Part shown: positions 1 to 7,900 of the stretch, one piece after another
Position numbering within the stretch: position 1 is the first letter of the stretch
How the letters are laid out: every line of letters starts with the position of its first letter
Assembly (NCBI GenBank): GCA_002411085.1
Contig: DHQK01000139.1
Span: 1,664 to 20,428, forward strand
DNA length: 18,765 bases
From: Marinilabilia sp. UBA5340
GTDB lineage: Bacteria; Bacteroidota; Bacteroidia; Bacteroidales; Marinilabiliaceae
Direction of reading: 5' to 3'
Notes under the pieces: generated by a model
The model's input: the letters and a program-made list of their open reading frames with translations, nothing else
What the model was told of the DNA's origin: nothing
The model's database searches: none
Position numbers and translations under genes: made by a program

Positions 1-1708
1 ATCCCAGATCTTTTGCCATTTGTTGAACAATGGAATAGGACTCCGGGTGTACGGCGGTGTTATCCAACGGATTTTTGGCATCATTGATTCTCAGAAATCC
101 GGCAGCCTGTTCGAAAGCTTTCGCTCCCAGACGGGGCACTTTTTTGAGGGCAGCCCGGCTGATAAATGGTCCGTTTTCGTTGCGGTAGGCTACAATGTTT
201 TTGGCCAGGGCAGGGCCCAGACCCGAGATATAGGTCAACAGGTGATGGCTGGCAGTATTTAGATTGACGCCAACACTGTTTACAGCTGATTCCACCACGC
301 GATCCAGGGCTTCTTTTAGTTTGTGCTGATCCACATCGTGCTGGTACTGGCCCACGCCAATTGATTTTGGATCAATTTTAACCAGTTCGGCTAAAGGATC
401 CATCAAACGACGGCCAATGGAAACAGCTCCCCGGACTGTTACATCGTATTGGGGAAACTCGTCACGGGCTACTTTGCTGGCGCTGTAAACAGATGCTCCA
501 TCTTCACTGACGACAAACACCTGTAAGTCGCGGTTGAATTTTGTTTTTCGCACAAATGCTTCTGTTTCTCTTGATGCAGTACCGTTACCAATGGCGATGG
601 CTTCTATCTTATAGGCATCTACCAGTGAGTCCAGTTTTTTCATGGCCTTGGTTGATTCCTTTTGTGGAGGATGAGGATAGATGGTTTCGTTGTGTAAAAG
701 CTCTCCCTGTGCATCCAGACAAACTACTTTACATCCGGTTCGGTATCCCGGGTCGATGGCGAGCACCCGCTTCTGTCCCAATGGAGGAGACAGCAGCAGC
801 TGTTTCAGATTTTCGCTGAACACCCGTATGGCTTCATCGTCTGCCTTTTCCTTAAATCCGGCCATGGTTTCGTTTTCCAGGGAAGGGGCGAGTAATCTTT
901 TATAAGCATCGTCAACGGCCATCTCTACCTGGTCGGAAGCACCGTTATTGCCTTTAACGAAAAGCCGTTTCAGACGGGGCAGTACACTTTCTGCTTCCGG
1001 AGCTGCTCCCAGTTTCAGACAGCCTTCTTTTTCTCCTCTTTGCATGGCCAAAAAACGGTGAGAAGGGCATTTTTTTAATGGTTCGTCCCATTCAAAATAG
1101 TCCTGGTATTTGGCACCTTCTTCTGCTTTCCCTTTTACCAGTCGTGCAGAAATTACCGAATAGTGTTGGAAGCTGTTTCTTACAATTTCGCGGGCGGTCT
1201 GGTTTTCATTTATCCATTCTGCTATAATATCGCGTGCTCCTGCCAGGGCGGATTCTGTGTCGGGAACATCATCATTCAGAAATGAAGCTGAACGGGTTTC
1301 CACATCTCGCTCATGTTGTTTCATGATGATTTTAGCCAGGGGTTCCAGTCCCAGTTCCCGGGCTTTGGTGGCTCTTGTTTTTCTTTTGGGTTTGTAGGGC
1401 AGGTAGATATCTTCCAGTTCTGTGGCATCATAGCAGTTGTTGATGCGATCTTTAAGTTCATCAGTGAGTTGTTCCTGCTCCTCGATCGTTTTCAGTATAG
1501 TGGTTTTTCGTTTTTCCAGTTCCTGAAATTTGTCGTAAGCTTCCTTTATGTCACCAATGGCTACTTCGTCCAGACTGCCGGTGCGTTCTTTTCGGTAGCG
1601 GCTGATAAAAGGGATCGTAGCTCCTTCGTCAAGCAGCTCAATGGTATTTTGTATTTGGGCGGCTGAAATTCCTGTCTTTTCAGCAATAAGTTTTGGTATC
1701 GTTTGCAT
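1..1708 (-). CDS. tex: Tex family RNA-binding transcription accessory protein (3' end outside window)
   Basis: Tex is a cytoplasmic nucleic-acid-binding protein involved in transcription and RNA metabolism. Reading the minus strand from the ATG at 1708 gives about 569 residues, starting MQTIPKLIAEKTGISAAQIQ. The helical N-terminal half includes SRYRKERTGSLDEV and LEDIYLPYKPKRKTRA, both typical of Tex. A YqgF/RNase H-like domain starts near residue 313 with LAIDPGYRTG. The helix-hairpin-helix region is near residues 494-537, with GLGPALAKNIVAYRNENGPF and then VPRLGAKAFEQAAGF. The C-terminal S1 RNA-binding domain expected in the family (about 700-780 residues in all) would lie beyond position 1. 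The frame is open throughout. It is the last gene of the minus-strand cluster, 106 bases after the DEAD-box helicase gene. The identification is secure; the 3' end cannot be judged. Confidence 0.95.
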   Translation of the reverse strand, partial: MQTIPKLIAEKTGISAAQIQNTIELLDEGATIPFISRYRKERTGSLDEVAIGDIKEAYDKFQELEKRKTTILKTIEEQEQLTDELKDRINNCYDATELEDIYLPYKPKRKTRATKARELGLEPLAKIIMKQHERDVETRSASFLNDDVPDTESALAGARDIIAEWINENQTAREIVRNSFQHYSVISARLVKGKAEEGAKYQDYFEWDEPLKKCPSHRFLAMQRGEKEGCLKLGAAPEAESVLPRLKRLFVKGNNGASDQVEMAVDDAYKRLLAPSLENETMAGFKEKADDEAIRVFSENLKQLLLSPPLGQKRVLAIDPGYRTGCKVVCLDAQGELLHNETIYPHPPQKESTKAMKKLDSLVDAYKIEAIAIGNGTASRETEAFVRKTKFNRDLQVFVVSEDGASVYSASKVARDEFPQYDVTVRGAVSIGRRLMDPLAELVKIDPKSIGVGQYQHDVDQHKLKEALDRVVESAVNSVGVNLNTASHHLLTYISGLGPALAKNIVAYRNENGPFISRAALKKVPRLGAKAFEQAAGFLRINDAKNPLDNTAVHPESYSIVQQMAKDLG

Positions 1709-1743
1709 TTTACGAGATTTAAAAAGCGAGGAATGTAGAAAGA

Positions 1744-1778
1744 GTGCAAATGTATAGGAAAAACTCCTGTATTTGCAC
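1744..1778. repeat. Imperfect inverted repeat / hairpin upstream of tex
   Basis: GTGCAAAT (1744-1751) pairs perfectly with ATTTGCAC (1771-1778). ATAGGA (1754-1759) pairs with TCCTGT (1765-1770), with one G-U wobble in one RNA orientation. A two-base bulge (1752-1753) and a five-base loop (1760-1764) complete the hairpin. It lies in the 106-base gap between the DEAD-box gene and tex, 36 bases upstream of the tex start. No clean U-run follows on the minus strand, so it may be an attenuator, mRNA-stability element or protein site rather than a classic terminator. Confidence 0.55.
1747..1754 (-). promoter_or_regulatory. Candidate -7 box for tex
   Basis: TACATTTG on the minus strand fits the Bacteroidetes -7 consensus TAnnTTTG and would leave a leader of about 30-35 bases before the tex ATG. 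I see no good TTTG -33 element at the usual spacing. The box lies inside the inverted repeat at 1744-1778, so the match could be a by-product of that structure. Confidence 0.3.
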
Positions 1779-1814
1779 CCTTGTTTGTATTTTTCGCAGA
1801 ATCTGACTGGAGTA

Positions 1815-3053
1815 TTATTTTTTTCTATGCTTGCCCTGTTGACCTGAAGGTTTTCCACCTTTTTTGTTAAATTTTTTGTACGGCTTTTTCTTCCCCGAGA
1901 ATGATTTTGGCTTGTATTCCGGGCCGTCTCCAATCTCCGCAGGGAGAGGAATTTTAATAATGGTGGACTCAATAAGGTCTTCAATTTTTTTGAAGTCATT
2001 TTGATCCCGTTCGGTAATAAAGGTCAGGGCTACTCCGGTCGATGAAGCCCGGGCAGTACGTCCCACGCGGTGTACATAATCTTCTGCATCATTGGGGACA
2101 TCAAAGTTGATCACCAGATCGATGCCTTCCACATCAATGCCGCGTGCAATGATATCTGTAGCCACCAGTATTTGGATGTTGCGGTTTTTAAATTCCCGCA
2201 TTACTTCTGTACGTTCCTTTTGGTCGAGATCGGAGTGAATTGCTTTGGCCGGGTAGCCGGCTTGTTGCAGCGCCTTGTGAATTTCTTTTACTTTTAGTTT
2301 GGTAGAAGAAAAAATGACAATGCTTTTGAGATCCTTTCCTTTGAGCAATGTATTGATCAAAGGTATTTTCTGTGGTTCATAGGTCATGTAGGCAGCCTGG
2401 AGTACTCCTTCGGCAGGTTTGGATAAGGCGATATTTATCTCTTCATAATCTGCCAGTAGTTCGCGCGCCATGTCTCTTATTTTGGGAGGCATGGTGGCCG
2501 AGAACATCAGCGTTTGCCGTTGTTTCGGGAGGTAAGATACAATTTGCATGATGTCATCGTAGAATCCCATATCCAGCATTCGGTCGGCTTCATCCAAGAT
2601 CAGATGCTTTAATGTGTCCATCTTGACATATCCCATGCTCAGGTGTTGAATCAGACGTCCCGGAGTGGCAATAATTACATTGGCACCTGTTGTGAGGGCA
2701 TTTTTTTGGGTATTCCACAGTCCCGCATCATTCCCACCATAGACTGCGATAGAGGTGATGGGCAGAAAATAACCAAACCCTTCCATTTGCTGATCGATTT
2801 GCATGGCCAGTTCCCGCGTGGGAACCAGTACCAGGGTATTAAGTCCGTCGGAATTGGACTGAACCTGCCGATCAAGAACCGGCAAGAGGTAGGCAGCTGT
2901 TTTGCCTGTTCCTGTCTGGGCACAGGCAATCATATCTTTCCCCTTCATAATAGGAGGGATTGTGGCCTCCTGCACTGGGGTTGCTTTTTCAAATCTCATA
3001 GCTTCCAGTCCGTCAATTACTTCCTGGGAAAAGCCAAATTCTGTAAATTTCAA
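1815..3053 (-). CDS. DEAD-box ATP-dependent RNA helicase (RhlE-like)
   Basis: This is a 412-residue superfamily 2 RNA helicase, likely cytoplasmic and acting in ribosome assembly or RNA turnover. All core motifs are present: Q motif around residues 8-30 (ATPVQ), motif I AQTGTGKT at 45-52, Ia PTRELA at 78-83, II DEAD at 154-157, III SAT at 185-187, V ATDIIARGID at 298-307, and VI HRVGRTAR at 328-335. The last 30 residues are very basic (Lys/Gly rich), as in RhlE-type RNA-binding tails. The start is TTG (3053-3051), followed directly by KFTEFGF. An in-frame TAA lies eight codons upstream with no ATG between, so TTG (or the ATT just before it) is the only reasonable start. A nearby ATG at 3061 is out of frame and ends after three codons. 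The exact subfamily is uncertain. Confidence 0.93.
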   Translation of the reverse strand: MKFTEFGFSQEVIDGLEAMRFEKATPVQEATIPPIMKGKDMIACAQTGTGKTAAYLLPVLDRQVQSNSDGLNTLVLVPTRELAMQIDQQMEGFGYFLPITSIAVYGGNDAGLWNTQKNALTTGANVIIATPGRLIQHLSMGYVKMDTLKHLILDEADRMLDMGFYDDIMQIVSYLPKQRQTLMFSATMPPKIRDMARELLADYEEINIALSKPAEGVLQAAYMTYEPQKIPLINTLLKGKDLKSIVIFSSTKLKVKEIHKALQQAGYPAKAIHSDLDQKERTEVMREFKNRNIQILVATDIIARGIDVEGIDLVINFDVPNDAEDYVHRVGRTARASSTGVALTFITERDQNDFKKIEDLIESTIIKIPLPAEIGDGPEYKPKSFSGKKKPYKKFNKKGGKPSGQQGKHRKK

Positions 3054-3100
3054 AATGTCATGTTTTAGAGATTAAACCACATTCGGCACAAACCATTCAT

Positions 3101-4285
3101 TTATTCTACAAATAATACCAGTCCCTTTAAATATTCACTTTCGGGATGATAAATGTTGACCGGATGATCTGCCGGTTGCTCCATCTGATGCAGGATTCTG
3201 ACGTTTCTTCCGGATTTGGCCGCTGCAGAAAATACTGCTTTTCTGAATGCATCTTTGCTAATTACCTGGGAACAGGAGAAGGTAAAAATAATACCACCCG
3301 GCTTTATCTTTTCGATGGCTCTGGCATTGAGCTTACGATATCCCTGCAATGCATTGGGTACAACTTTCAGGTGTTTGGCAAAAGCTGGAGGATCCAGGAT
3401 GATTACATCATAATCTTCTTTGGGGTGAGACAGGAATTTGAAAGCATCTTCTGCAAAAGCCTGGTGCCGGTCATCTCCCGGAAAGTTGAGTTCCACGTTT
3501 TGATTGGTAAGCTCGATGGCTCGTTCTGAGCTGTCGACCGAATGCACCAGGGAGGCACCTCCCCGCATGGCATAGAACGAGAATCCACCGGTGTAGCAGA
3601 ACAGGTTCAAAACTTTTTTATTATTACTATATTTTTCCAGCAATGCTCTGTTTTCCCGCTGGTCGACAAAAAAACCGGTTTTTTGCCCTTTTTCGTAATC
3701 GACATTGAAACGTAATCCGTTTTCAAGGGCTGTTTTGTCATCTGTTTTACCAAAGAGAAACCCGTTTTCCGGATTCAGATTCGCTTTGAAGGGAATGGTT
3801 CCTTCAGATTTGTTGTAGATGGCTTTCAGATTACTTCCCATTACTTCTTGCAACGCATTGCAAAGGGTGTCTTTGATAATGTACATTCCCACAGTATGAA
3901 TCTGCATCACCGCCGTCTGATTGTACATATCGACAATAACACCTGGCATGCCATCACCTTCGGCATAAATCAATCGGTAAGCGTTGGTTTCCGGATTATT
4001 AAGTAATCCTGCTTTTTCCCTTACCGCTAATGCCTTTTCAATTTTTCCAATCCAGAATTTTTCGTCGGGAATGACCCGTTCAAAAGAAAAAATCCTGACA
4101 GCAATTGAGCCAATTTGGGAATATCCCATAGCCAGAAAATTGTTGTTGCTGTCCAGTATTTCTACGACATCACCTTCTTCGATGTCGCCTGAAACAGATT
4201 GTATGGCCCCTGAAAAAACCCAGGGATGGAAGCGTAAGAGGCTTTGTTCCTTTCCCCGTTTCAAAATAACTTTTATAAACTCCAT
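3101..4285 (-). CDS. Class I SAM-dependent rRNA (cytosine) methyltransferase, RlmI-like
   Basis: The protein belongs to the RlmI/COG1092 family, which adds a methyl group from SAM to C5 of a cytosine in large-subunit rRNA. From the chosen ATG at 4285 it has 394 residues, close to the 396 of E. coli RlmI. An N-terminal PUA-like domain (about 3-75) includes RGKEQSLLRFHPWVFSGAI. A linker domain ends in GFFVDQREN (205-213). The Rossmann methyltransferase follows, with motif I LNLFCYTGGFSF at 226-237 and LDPPAFAKH at 297-305; SCS at 337-339 sits where the family has its conserved cysteine region. The frame stays open 17 codons further upstream, but those residues (hydrophobic, signal-like) precede a start that already fits the family, so I exclude them. 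It lies 97 bases after the exonuclease gene and 47 bases before the helicase gene, consistent with a shared role in rRNA metabolism. Confidence 0.92.
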   Translation of the reverse strand: MEFIKVILKRGKEQSLLRFHPWVFSGAIQSVSGDIEEGDVVEILDSNNNFLAMGYSQIGSIAVRIFSFERVIPDEKFWIGKIEKALAVREKAGLLNNPETNAYRLIYAEGDGMPGVIVDMYNQTAVMQIHTVGMYIIKDTLCNALQEVMGSNLKAIYNKSEGTIPFKANLNPENGFLFGKTDDKTALENGLRFNVDYEKGQKTGFFVDQRENRALLEKYSNNKKVLNLFCYTGGFSFYAMRGGASLVHSVDSSERAIELTNQNVELNFPGDDRHQAFAEDAFKFLSHPKEDYDVIILDPPAFAKHLKVVPNALQGYRKLNARAIEKIKPGGIIFTFSCSQVISKDAFRKAVFSAAAKSGRNVRILHQMEQPADHPVNIYHPESEYLKGLVLFVE

Positions 4286-4382
4286 AAAGAGGCTGGCTGT
4301 TATGAGAAGCGCTATGAATGTCAATACCTTTGGCACCGGAGATCTTGAAATCGACCGGTAATTTGCATTGATAGAGCTTGCC

Positions 4383-5006
4383 TTATGATTTTTTTGATTC
4401 TGTTTGATTGGCCGGTGAAATGCTTTTTTTGACCGGTTTTAACTCTTTTAGTTTGTTGTAAATCTCCAAAGAGACCCAGGCATCGGTGGCTGCGTACAGA
4501 ATTTGCCCTTCAGATAGTTCCTGTGCTTCCCAGTTGGAGAGTCTCTGGCGTTTGGAAACCCTGAATCCCAGAAGTAATCCCGCCAGATTTTTCAGACTCA
4601 GAACTTCGATGCCGTATTTGGGGGCTAGTTCCTGAAGTTCTATAAATCCTTTGGGGGTAAAATTGTTCAATTGTTTCAGTCCACGCAAATCATCGCGAAT
4701 ACCGACGCCTACTTTTACGACTTTAGGATTGTTTAGTAATTTGGTCAGCGAACCATTGAAGCCCGTGACATTGAGTCTGAAGAGGAATGCTTCATTTTGT
4801 GTACTGAGTTGAAGCAGAGATATGTCGTGCGAAATTCCTTTTTTAAAGGAGGGCTTGGTTTCGGTGTCGAAACCGATGATTCCTTCATTTTGAAGTTTCT
4901 CCACAATCTCAGGGACATGATTGGGATCTTCCACCACTGTCACTTTCCCTTCAAATTGTTTTAAAGGTAATTCGTTGATTGCGTCTTTTGATATTGTTTG
5001 CTGCAT
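4383..5006 (-). CDS. DEDDy-type 3'-5' exonuclease domain protein
   Basis: This 207-residue protein is almost entirely one RNase D/WRN-like 3'-5' exonuclease domain of the DnaQ superfamily. The metal-binding acidic residues are all visible. Motif Exo I is FDTET (D47, E49). Exo II is GIRDDL (one of D105/D106). Exo III is YAATD (Y171, D175), which puts it in the DEDDy class. No helicase or HRDC domain is attached; the C-terminus is a short Lys/Ser-rich tail. The substrate (DNA or structured RNA) cannot be decided from sequence. Its place between DUF5063 and an rRNA methyltransferase gene makes RNA processing plausible, but that is inference. The start ATG at 5006 is well supported by the domain boundary. 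Confidence 0.9.
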   Translation of the reverse strand: MQQTISKDAINELPLKQFEGKVTVVEDPNHVPEIVEKLQNEGIIGFDTETKPSFKKGISHDISLLQLSTQNEAFLFRLNVTGFNGSLTKLLNNPKVVKVGVGIRDDLRGLKQLNNFTPKGFIELQELAPKYGIEVLSLKNLAGLLLGFRVSKRQRLSNWEAQELSEGQILYAATDAWVSLEIYNKLKELKPVKKSISPANQTESKKS

Positions 5007-5053
5007 TCAGTAATTGTATTTTCTTTGGAGCGGGCAATAGGCCTGTATCCGCA

Positions 5054-5061
5054 CAAAAGTA
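5054..5061 (-). promoter_or_regulatory. Candidate -7 box for the exonuclease gene
   Basis: TACTTTTG on the minus strand matches TAnnTTTG exactly. It lies right after the DUF5063 stop and would give a leader of about 40 bases before the ATG at 5006. No convincing TTTG -33 element is seen, so it is only a candidate internal promoter. Confidence 0.3.
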
Positions 5062-5062
5062 A

Positions 5063-5710
5063 TTAAATGTTGTCCCGATCCTCTTTATGATCGTCCTGCC
5101 AGTTTCGCTGCATTTTCGAAATTAGCCAGTCATCGGTATTTCTACGGTCTTCTGAAGGATCGGTTTCATCTTCTTCCTCATCAATATTTTCACCGTTGAA
5201 TGCTACTTCATGGAGCGCTCTCAGTACATTGACCAGTTTTTGTCCCCAGAATTCTCCAAAACTTTCCACCAACTCGATAAGGGCCTCATTCATAATTTCT
5301 GTGACGGCAGTCCGGTAGCTCATCAGGAAATCCTTGATGTCCTGATAAATGTCAGCCAGGTTTTCCGAAATGGTTGCTGTCAGTGGTTCTACACTTCGCT
5401 GCATGTCTGCAGTGAAAACTTCCAGGTAGTCGTTATAAGGGCCCATTTTGACCAAAACAGCATTGAGGATTTGTTGATATTCATCCTCAGCTACAAATTT
5501 TTCCAGGAAATCATCTTCCAACATGGTTTCCGACTCCGGTAAAACGGATGCTTTCAGGTAAAGCAGGGGTAACATTTTCCGGCCTGTTTCTACAAATTCT
5601 CTGCGGGGGAAGGCTGGTGTGCTCTCCAGCCATGCACAAAATTCTTTAGCTACAGTAACAAATTCTATAACGTTTTTGGAATAAACCGGATGTTCAAAGT
5701 CTGTTTGCAT
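5063..5710 (-). CDS. DUF5063 domain protein
   Basis: This 215-residue, apparently soluble and mostly helical protein matches what I recognise as DUF5063, a family of unknown function. The N-terminus reads NVIEFVTVAKEFCAWLE, and the helical body runs to about residue 172 (ELVESFGEFWGQKLVNVLRA). It ends in a strongly acidic stretch (about 175-195, Glu/Asp rich) and a final charged segment containing DDWLISKMQRNWQDD. There is no signal peptide or membrane segment. It sits between recQ (73 bases upstream) and the 3'-5' exonuclease gene (56 bases downstream). Linkage to the exonuclease hints at a common function, but no biochemical role can be inferred safely. Confidence 0.8.
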   Translation of the reverse strand: MQTDFEHPVYSKNVIEFVTVAKEFCAWLESTPAFPRREFVETGRKMLPLLYLKASVLPESETMLEDDFLEKFVAEDEYQQILNAVLVKMGPYNDYLEVFTADMQRSVEPLTATISENLADIYQDIKDFLMSYRTAVTEIMNEALIELVESFGEFWGQKLVNVLRALHEVAFNGENIDEEEDETDPSEDRRNTDDWLISKMQRNWQDDHKEDRDNI

Positions 5711-5718
5711 AATTGGTG

Positions 5719-5726
5719 CAAAATTA
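5719..5726 (-). promoter_or_regulatory. Candidate -7 box for the DUF5063 gene
   Basis: TAATTTTG on the minus strand matches the Bacteroidetes -7 consensus. It ends only eight bases before the ATG at 5710, so the transcript would have almost no leader. No clear -33 TTTG is visible at 19-21 bases upstream. Confidence 0.35.
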
Positions 5727-5783
5727 GTGATAAATATTGATAATGTTGTGTTTAATCAGGGTAAAACCTGTTTTGTTCAATAG

Positions 5784-7691
5784 TTATTTCAGCCACTCCA
5801 TTTCTCCGGCTTCAGTTTCTCCGATGATTTCGTGATCTTCAAGCCATTTTAGAACCTGCCAGATCTCTTTTTTGTCGAAAGGAAGGGTGTCAACCAGTTT
5901 TCCTGCTTCCATGGGATTTTGAGAAGTTATTCTTTTGATAGTTTCCTGAATTTCATTGAATCTCTTTTCTTTCAGGCCCGATTTCTTTCGGGAAAGACAG
6001 ACATCGCAAATTCCGCAGTTTTCTGAATTGATTTGGCCGAAATAACTTAGTAATAGGCGGCTTCTGCAGATGTGATCTGAAGTCCCGTATTCAATTACTG
6101 CATCAATTTGATCTTTGTATTGCTGTTTTCGTTTTTCATAAACTTCGGGAGGGAGTCGAAGGTGACGGGTTTCTTCGCGTGATTGTAGCCAGGTGATCAA
6201 AGGTGTTTTGCGTCGGGGGATATAGTGGATGATTCCGGCCTTTGATAGCTGCTGAAGGGCTTTGTAAACTTCCTCATTGGTTGTTCCTGTTTTCTTTGCC
6301 AGATCTGTTTCGTTTATAGCTGCATATTCAGTGAAAAGACCGGTGTAGGTTCGAAGCAATATTTTAATGAAAGGATCCAGCCTGGCATTGGCGACCTGAA
6401 ATTTATATAACTCGTTTCCTTCCTCCAGAAAAATAACTTTTGAAGGGATGTCGATCTCTTCCGTGAAAGTCATGTAACCTGCTCTTTGCAAGATTTTCAG
6501 TGAGTTGAATACCTGCAGGGCGTTCATTTTGAAGGCACTGCAAAATTTGGCAATGTCAAAGTCATTTACCATTTGGAAGCCTGCACCCACCGGCAACTGA
6601 AAAAAATTACCCACTGCATCGTAAACCCGTTTAATGACTTCAGGCTCCGGGAAAGTGGTCTTAACTTGTTTTTTGAGATTCTTTTGGTTGTTATTGCTCC
6701 ACAGTAACACGGCAAAAGCTTTTTTGCCATCACGTCCGGCACGTCCGGCCTCCTGGAAGTAGGCTTCCAGTGAGTCAGGTGCATCAATGTGGACCACCAG
6801 ACGCACATCCGGTTTATCGATGCCCATCCCAAAGGCATTGGTGGCTACCATTACCCTGGTCTGGTTGTTTTTCCATTTATCCTGACGATCGTTTTTACTT
6901 GCCTGTGTGAGACCTGCGTGAAAGTAATCTGCACTGATATTATTGTCAAGCAGCAGATGTGCATATTCTCGTGTTTTTTTTCGGTTCCTGACGTAAACAA
7001 CCGTTGACCCATTAACCGCTTTCAGAATTTTTACCAATTCTTTTTCTTTGTCTTCAGCTGGCCTTACTACATAAGCCAGATTGGGTCGGGAAAAATCTTT
7101 TTTGAAAACTTTTCCTGATTTAAACTGAAGTCGTTCTGTGATATCTTTCACCACCGGAGGCGTTGCGGTGGCAGTGAGGGCAAGAATGGGAACATCGGGA
7201 AGCATTTCTCTGATAGCAGCAATTTTTAGGTAGGAGGGTCTGAAATCGTACCCCCATTGCGAAATGCAATGCGCTTCATCTACAGCAATGAGGTTGATGT
7301 TGAGATGAGGAAGTTTTTCCAAAAAAAGCTCGGTGGATAATCTCTCCGGAGAAACATATAGAAATTTGGTGTGGTTAAAAACAGCGTTGTCAAAAGTGAT
7401 TTTAATCTCACGGTAGGTGAGTCCGGAATGAATGGCAGCTGCTTTAATTCCGTTTCTTTTAAGATTCTCTACCTGGTCTTTCATGAGGGCAATGAGCGGA
7501 GTCACTACCAGGCAGAGGCCTTCTTTTGCCAGAGCAGGTACCTGAAATGTAATGGATTTGCCTCCGCCGGTGGGCATAAGTGCAAGGGTGTCGTGCCCTT
7601 GCCCGACAGACTGAATAATCTCTTCCTGTAAGGGGCGGAATGCATCATATCCCCAGTGCTTTTTTAATATCTCATGATATTGGTTGACCAT
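5784..7691 (-). CDS. recQ: RecQ-family ATP-dependent DNA helicase (short form)
   Basis: This is a 3'-5' DNA helicase of the RecQ family, acting in recombinational repair and restart of stalled forks. It has 635 residues. The helicase core shows FRPLQ (18-22), Walker A TGGGKS (41-46), DEAH at 138-141 followed by the RecQ aromatic loop SQWGYDFRPSY, TATATP (173-178), and motif VI QEAGRAGRDG (313-322). The RQC zinc site is intact, with C542, C559, C562 and C565. A winged-helix RQC region cannot be delimited by eye, and the final 70 residues do not look like a standard HRDC domain. It is therefore shorter than HRDC-bearing RecQ proteins of about 700 residues, and Bacteroidetes often carry both kinds. 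It is divergent from guaB and is the first gene of the minus-strand cluster. Confidence 0.93.
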   Translation of the reverse strand: MVNQYHEILKKHWGYDAFRPLQEEIIQSVGQGHDTLALMPTGGGKSITFQVPALAKEGLCLVVTPLIALMKDQVENLKRNGIKAAAIHSGLTYREIKITFDNAVFNHTKFLYVSPERLSTELFLEKLPHLNINLIAVDEAHCISQWGYDFRPSYLKIAAIREMLPDVPILALTATATPPVVKDITERLQFKSGKVFKKDFSRPNLAYVVRPAEDKEKELVKILKAVNGSTVVYVRNRKKTREYAHLLLDNNISADYFHAGLTQASKNDRQDKWKNNQTRVMVATNAFGMGIDKPDVRLVVHIDAPDSLEAYFQEAGRAGRDGKKAFAVLLWSNNNQKNLKKQVKTTFPEPEVIKRVYDAVGNFFQLPVGAGFQMVNDFDIAKFCSAFKMNALQVFNSLKILQRAGYMTFTEEIDIPSKVIFLEEGNELYKFQVANARLDPFIKILLRTYTGLFTEYAAINETDLAKKTGTTNEEVYKALQQLSKAGIIHYIPRRKTPLITWLQSREETRHLRLPPEVYEKRKQQYKDQIDAVIEYGTSDHICRSRLLLSYFGQINSENCGICDVCLSRKKSGLKEKRFNEIQETIKRITSQNPMEAGKLVDTLPFDKKEIWQVLKWLEDHEIIGETEAGEMEWLK

Positions 7692-7696
7692 GATTA

Positions 7697-7704
7697 CAAA
7701 ATTA
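7697..7704 (-). promoter_or_regulatory. Candidate -7 box for recQ
   Basis: TAATTTTG on the minus strand matches TAnnTTTG. It ends five bases before the recQ ATG (7691), so a transcript from it would begin at or next to the start codon. The -33 region is A/T-rich without a clear TTTG. Confidence 0.35.
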
Positions 7705-7858
7705 ATCGATTATTCATCATTATAAAATTAAAAAAGTTCATGCTTTATGAGGAAAACTTGTTCTGAATATCGGGGCATCGTTTCATTGATTCCTGCGACT
7801 TGTAGAAAAAAAGCAATAATCTGTTGGATGTAGCTTAAAAAAAGAGAATAGAATTTCT

Positions 7859-7866
7859 TACCTTTG
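7859..7866 (+). promoter_or_regulatory. guaB promoter -7 box
   Basis: TACCTTTG, followed by C, is an exact match to the Bacteroidetes -7 element TAnnTTTG and lies 34 bases before the guaB ATG. The -33 position (about 7834-7837, CTTA) is only a weak match to TTTG. I see no purine riboswitch in the short leader. Confidence 0.55.
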
Positions 7867-7900
7867 CCAAAATTTTTTAACACCAAAAAAGCAGCAGCTC

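Noticed and set aside
541..819. Plus-strand frame of 92 codons opposite tex
   Set aside because: The minus strand carries an uninterrupted Tex reading with family motifs through this region.
4286..4336. 17-codon hydrophobic N-terminal extension of the RlmI-like protein, resembling a signal peptide
   Set aside because: The ATG at 4285 gives the family's normal start and length, and a cytoplasmic rRNA methyltransferase should not carry a signal peptide.
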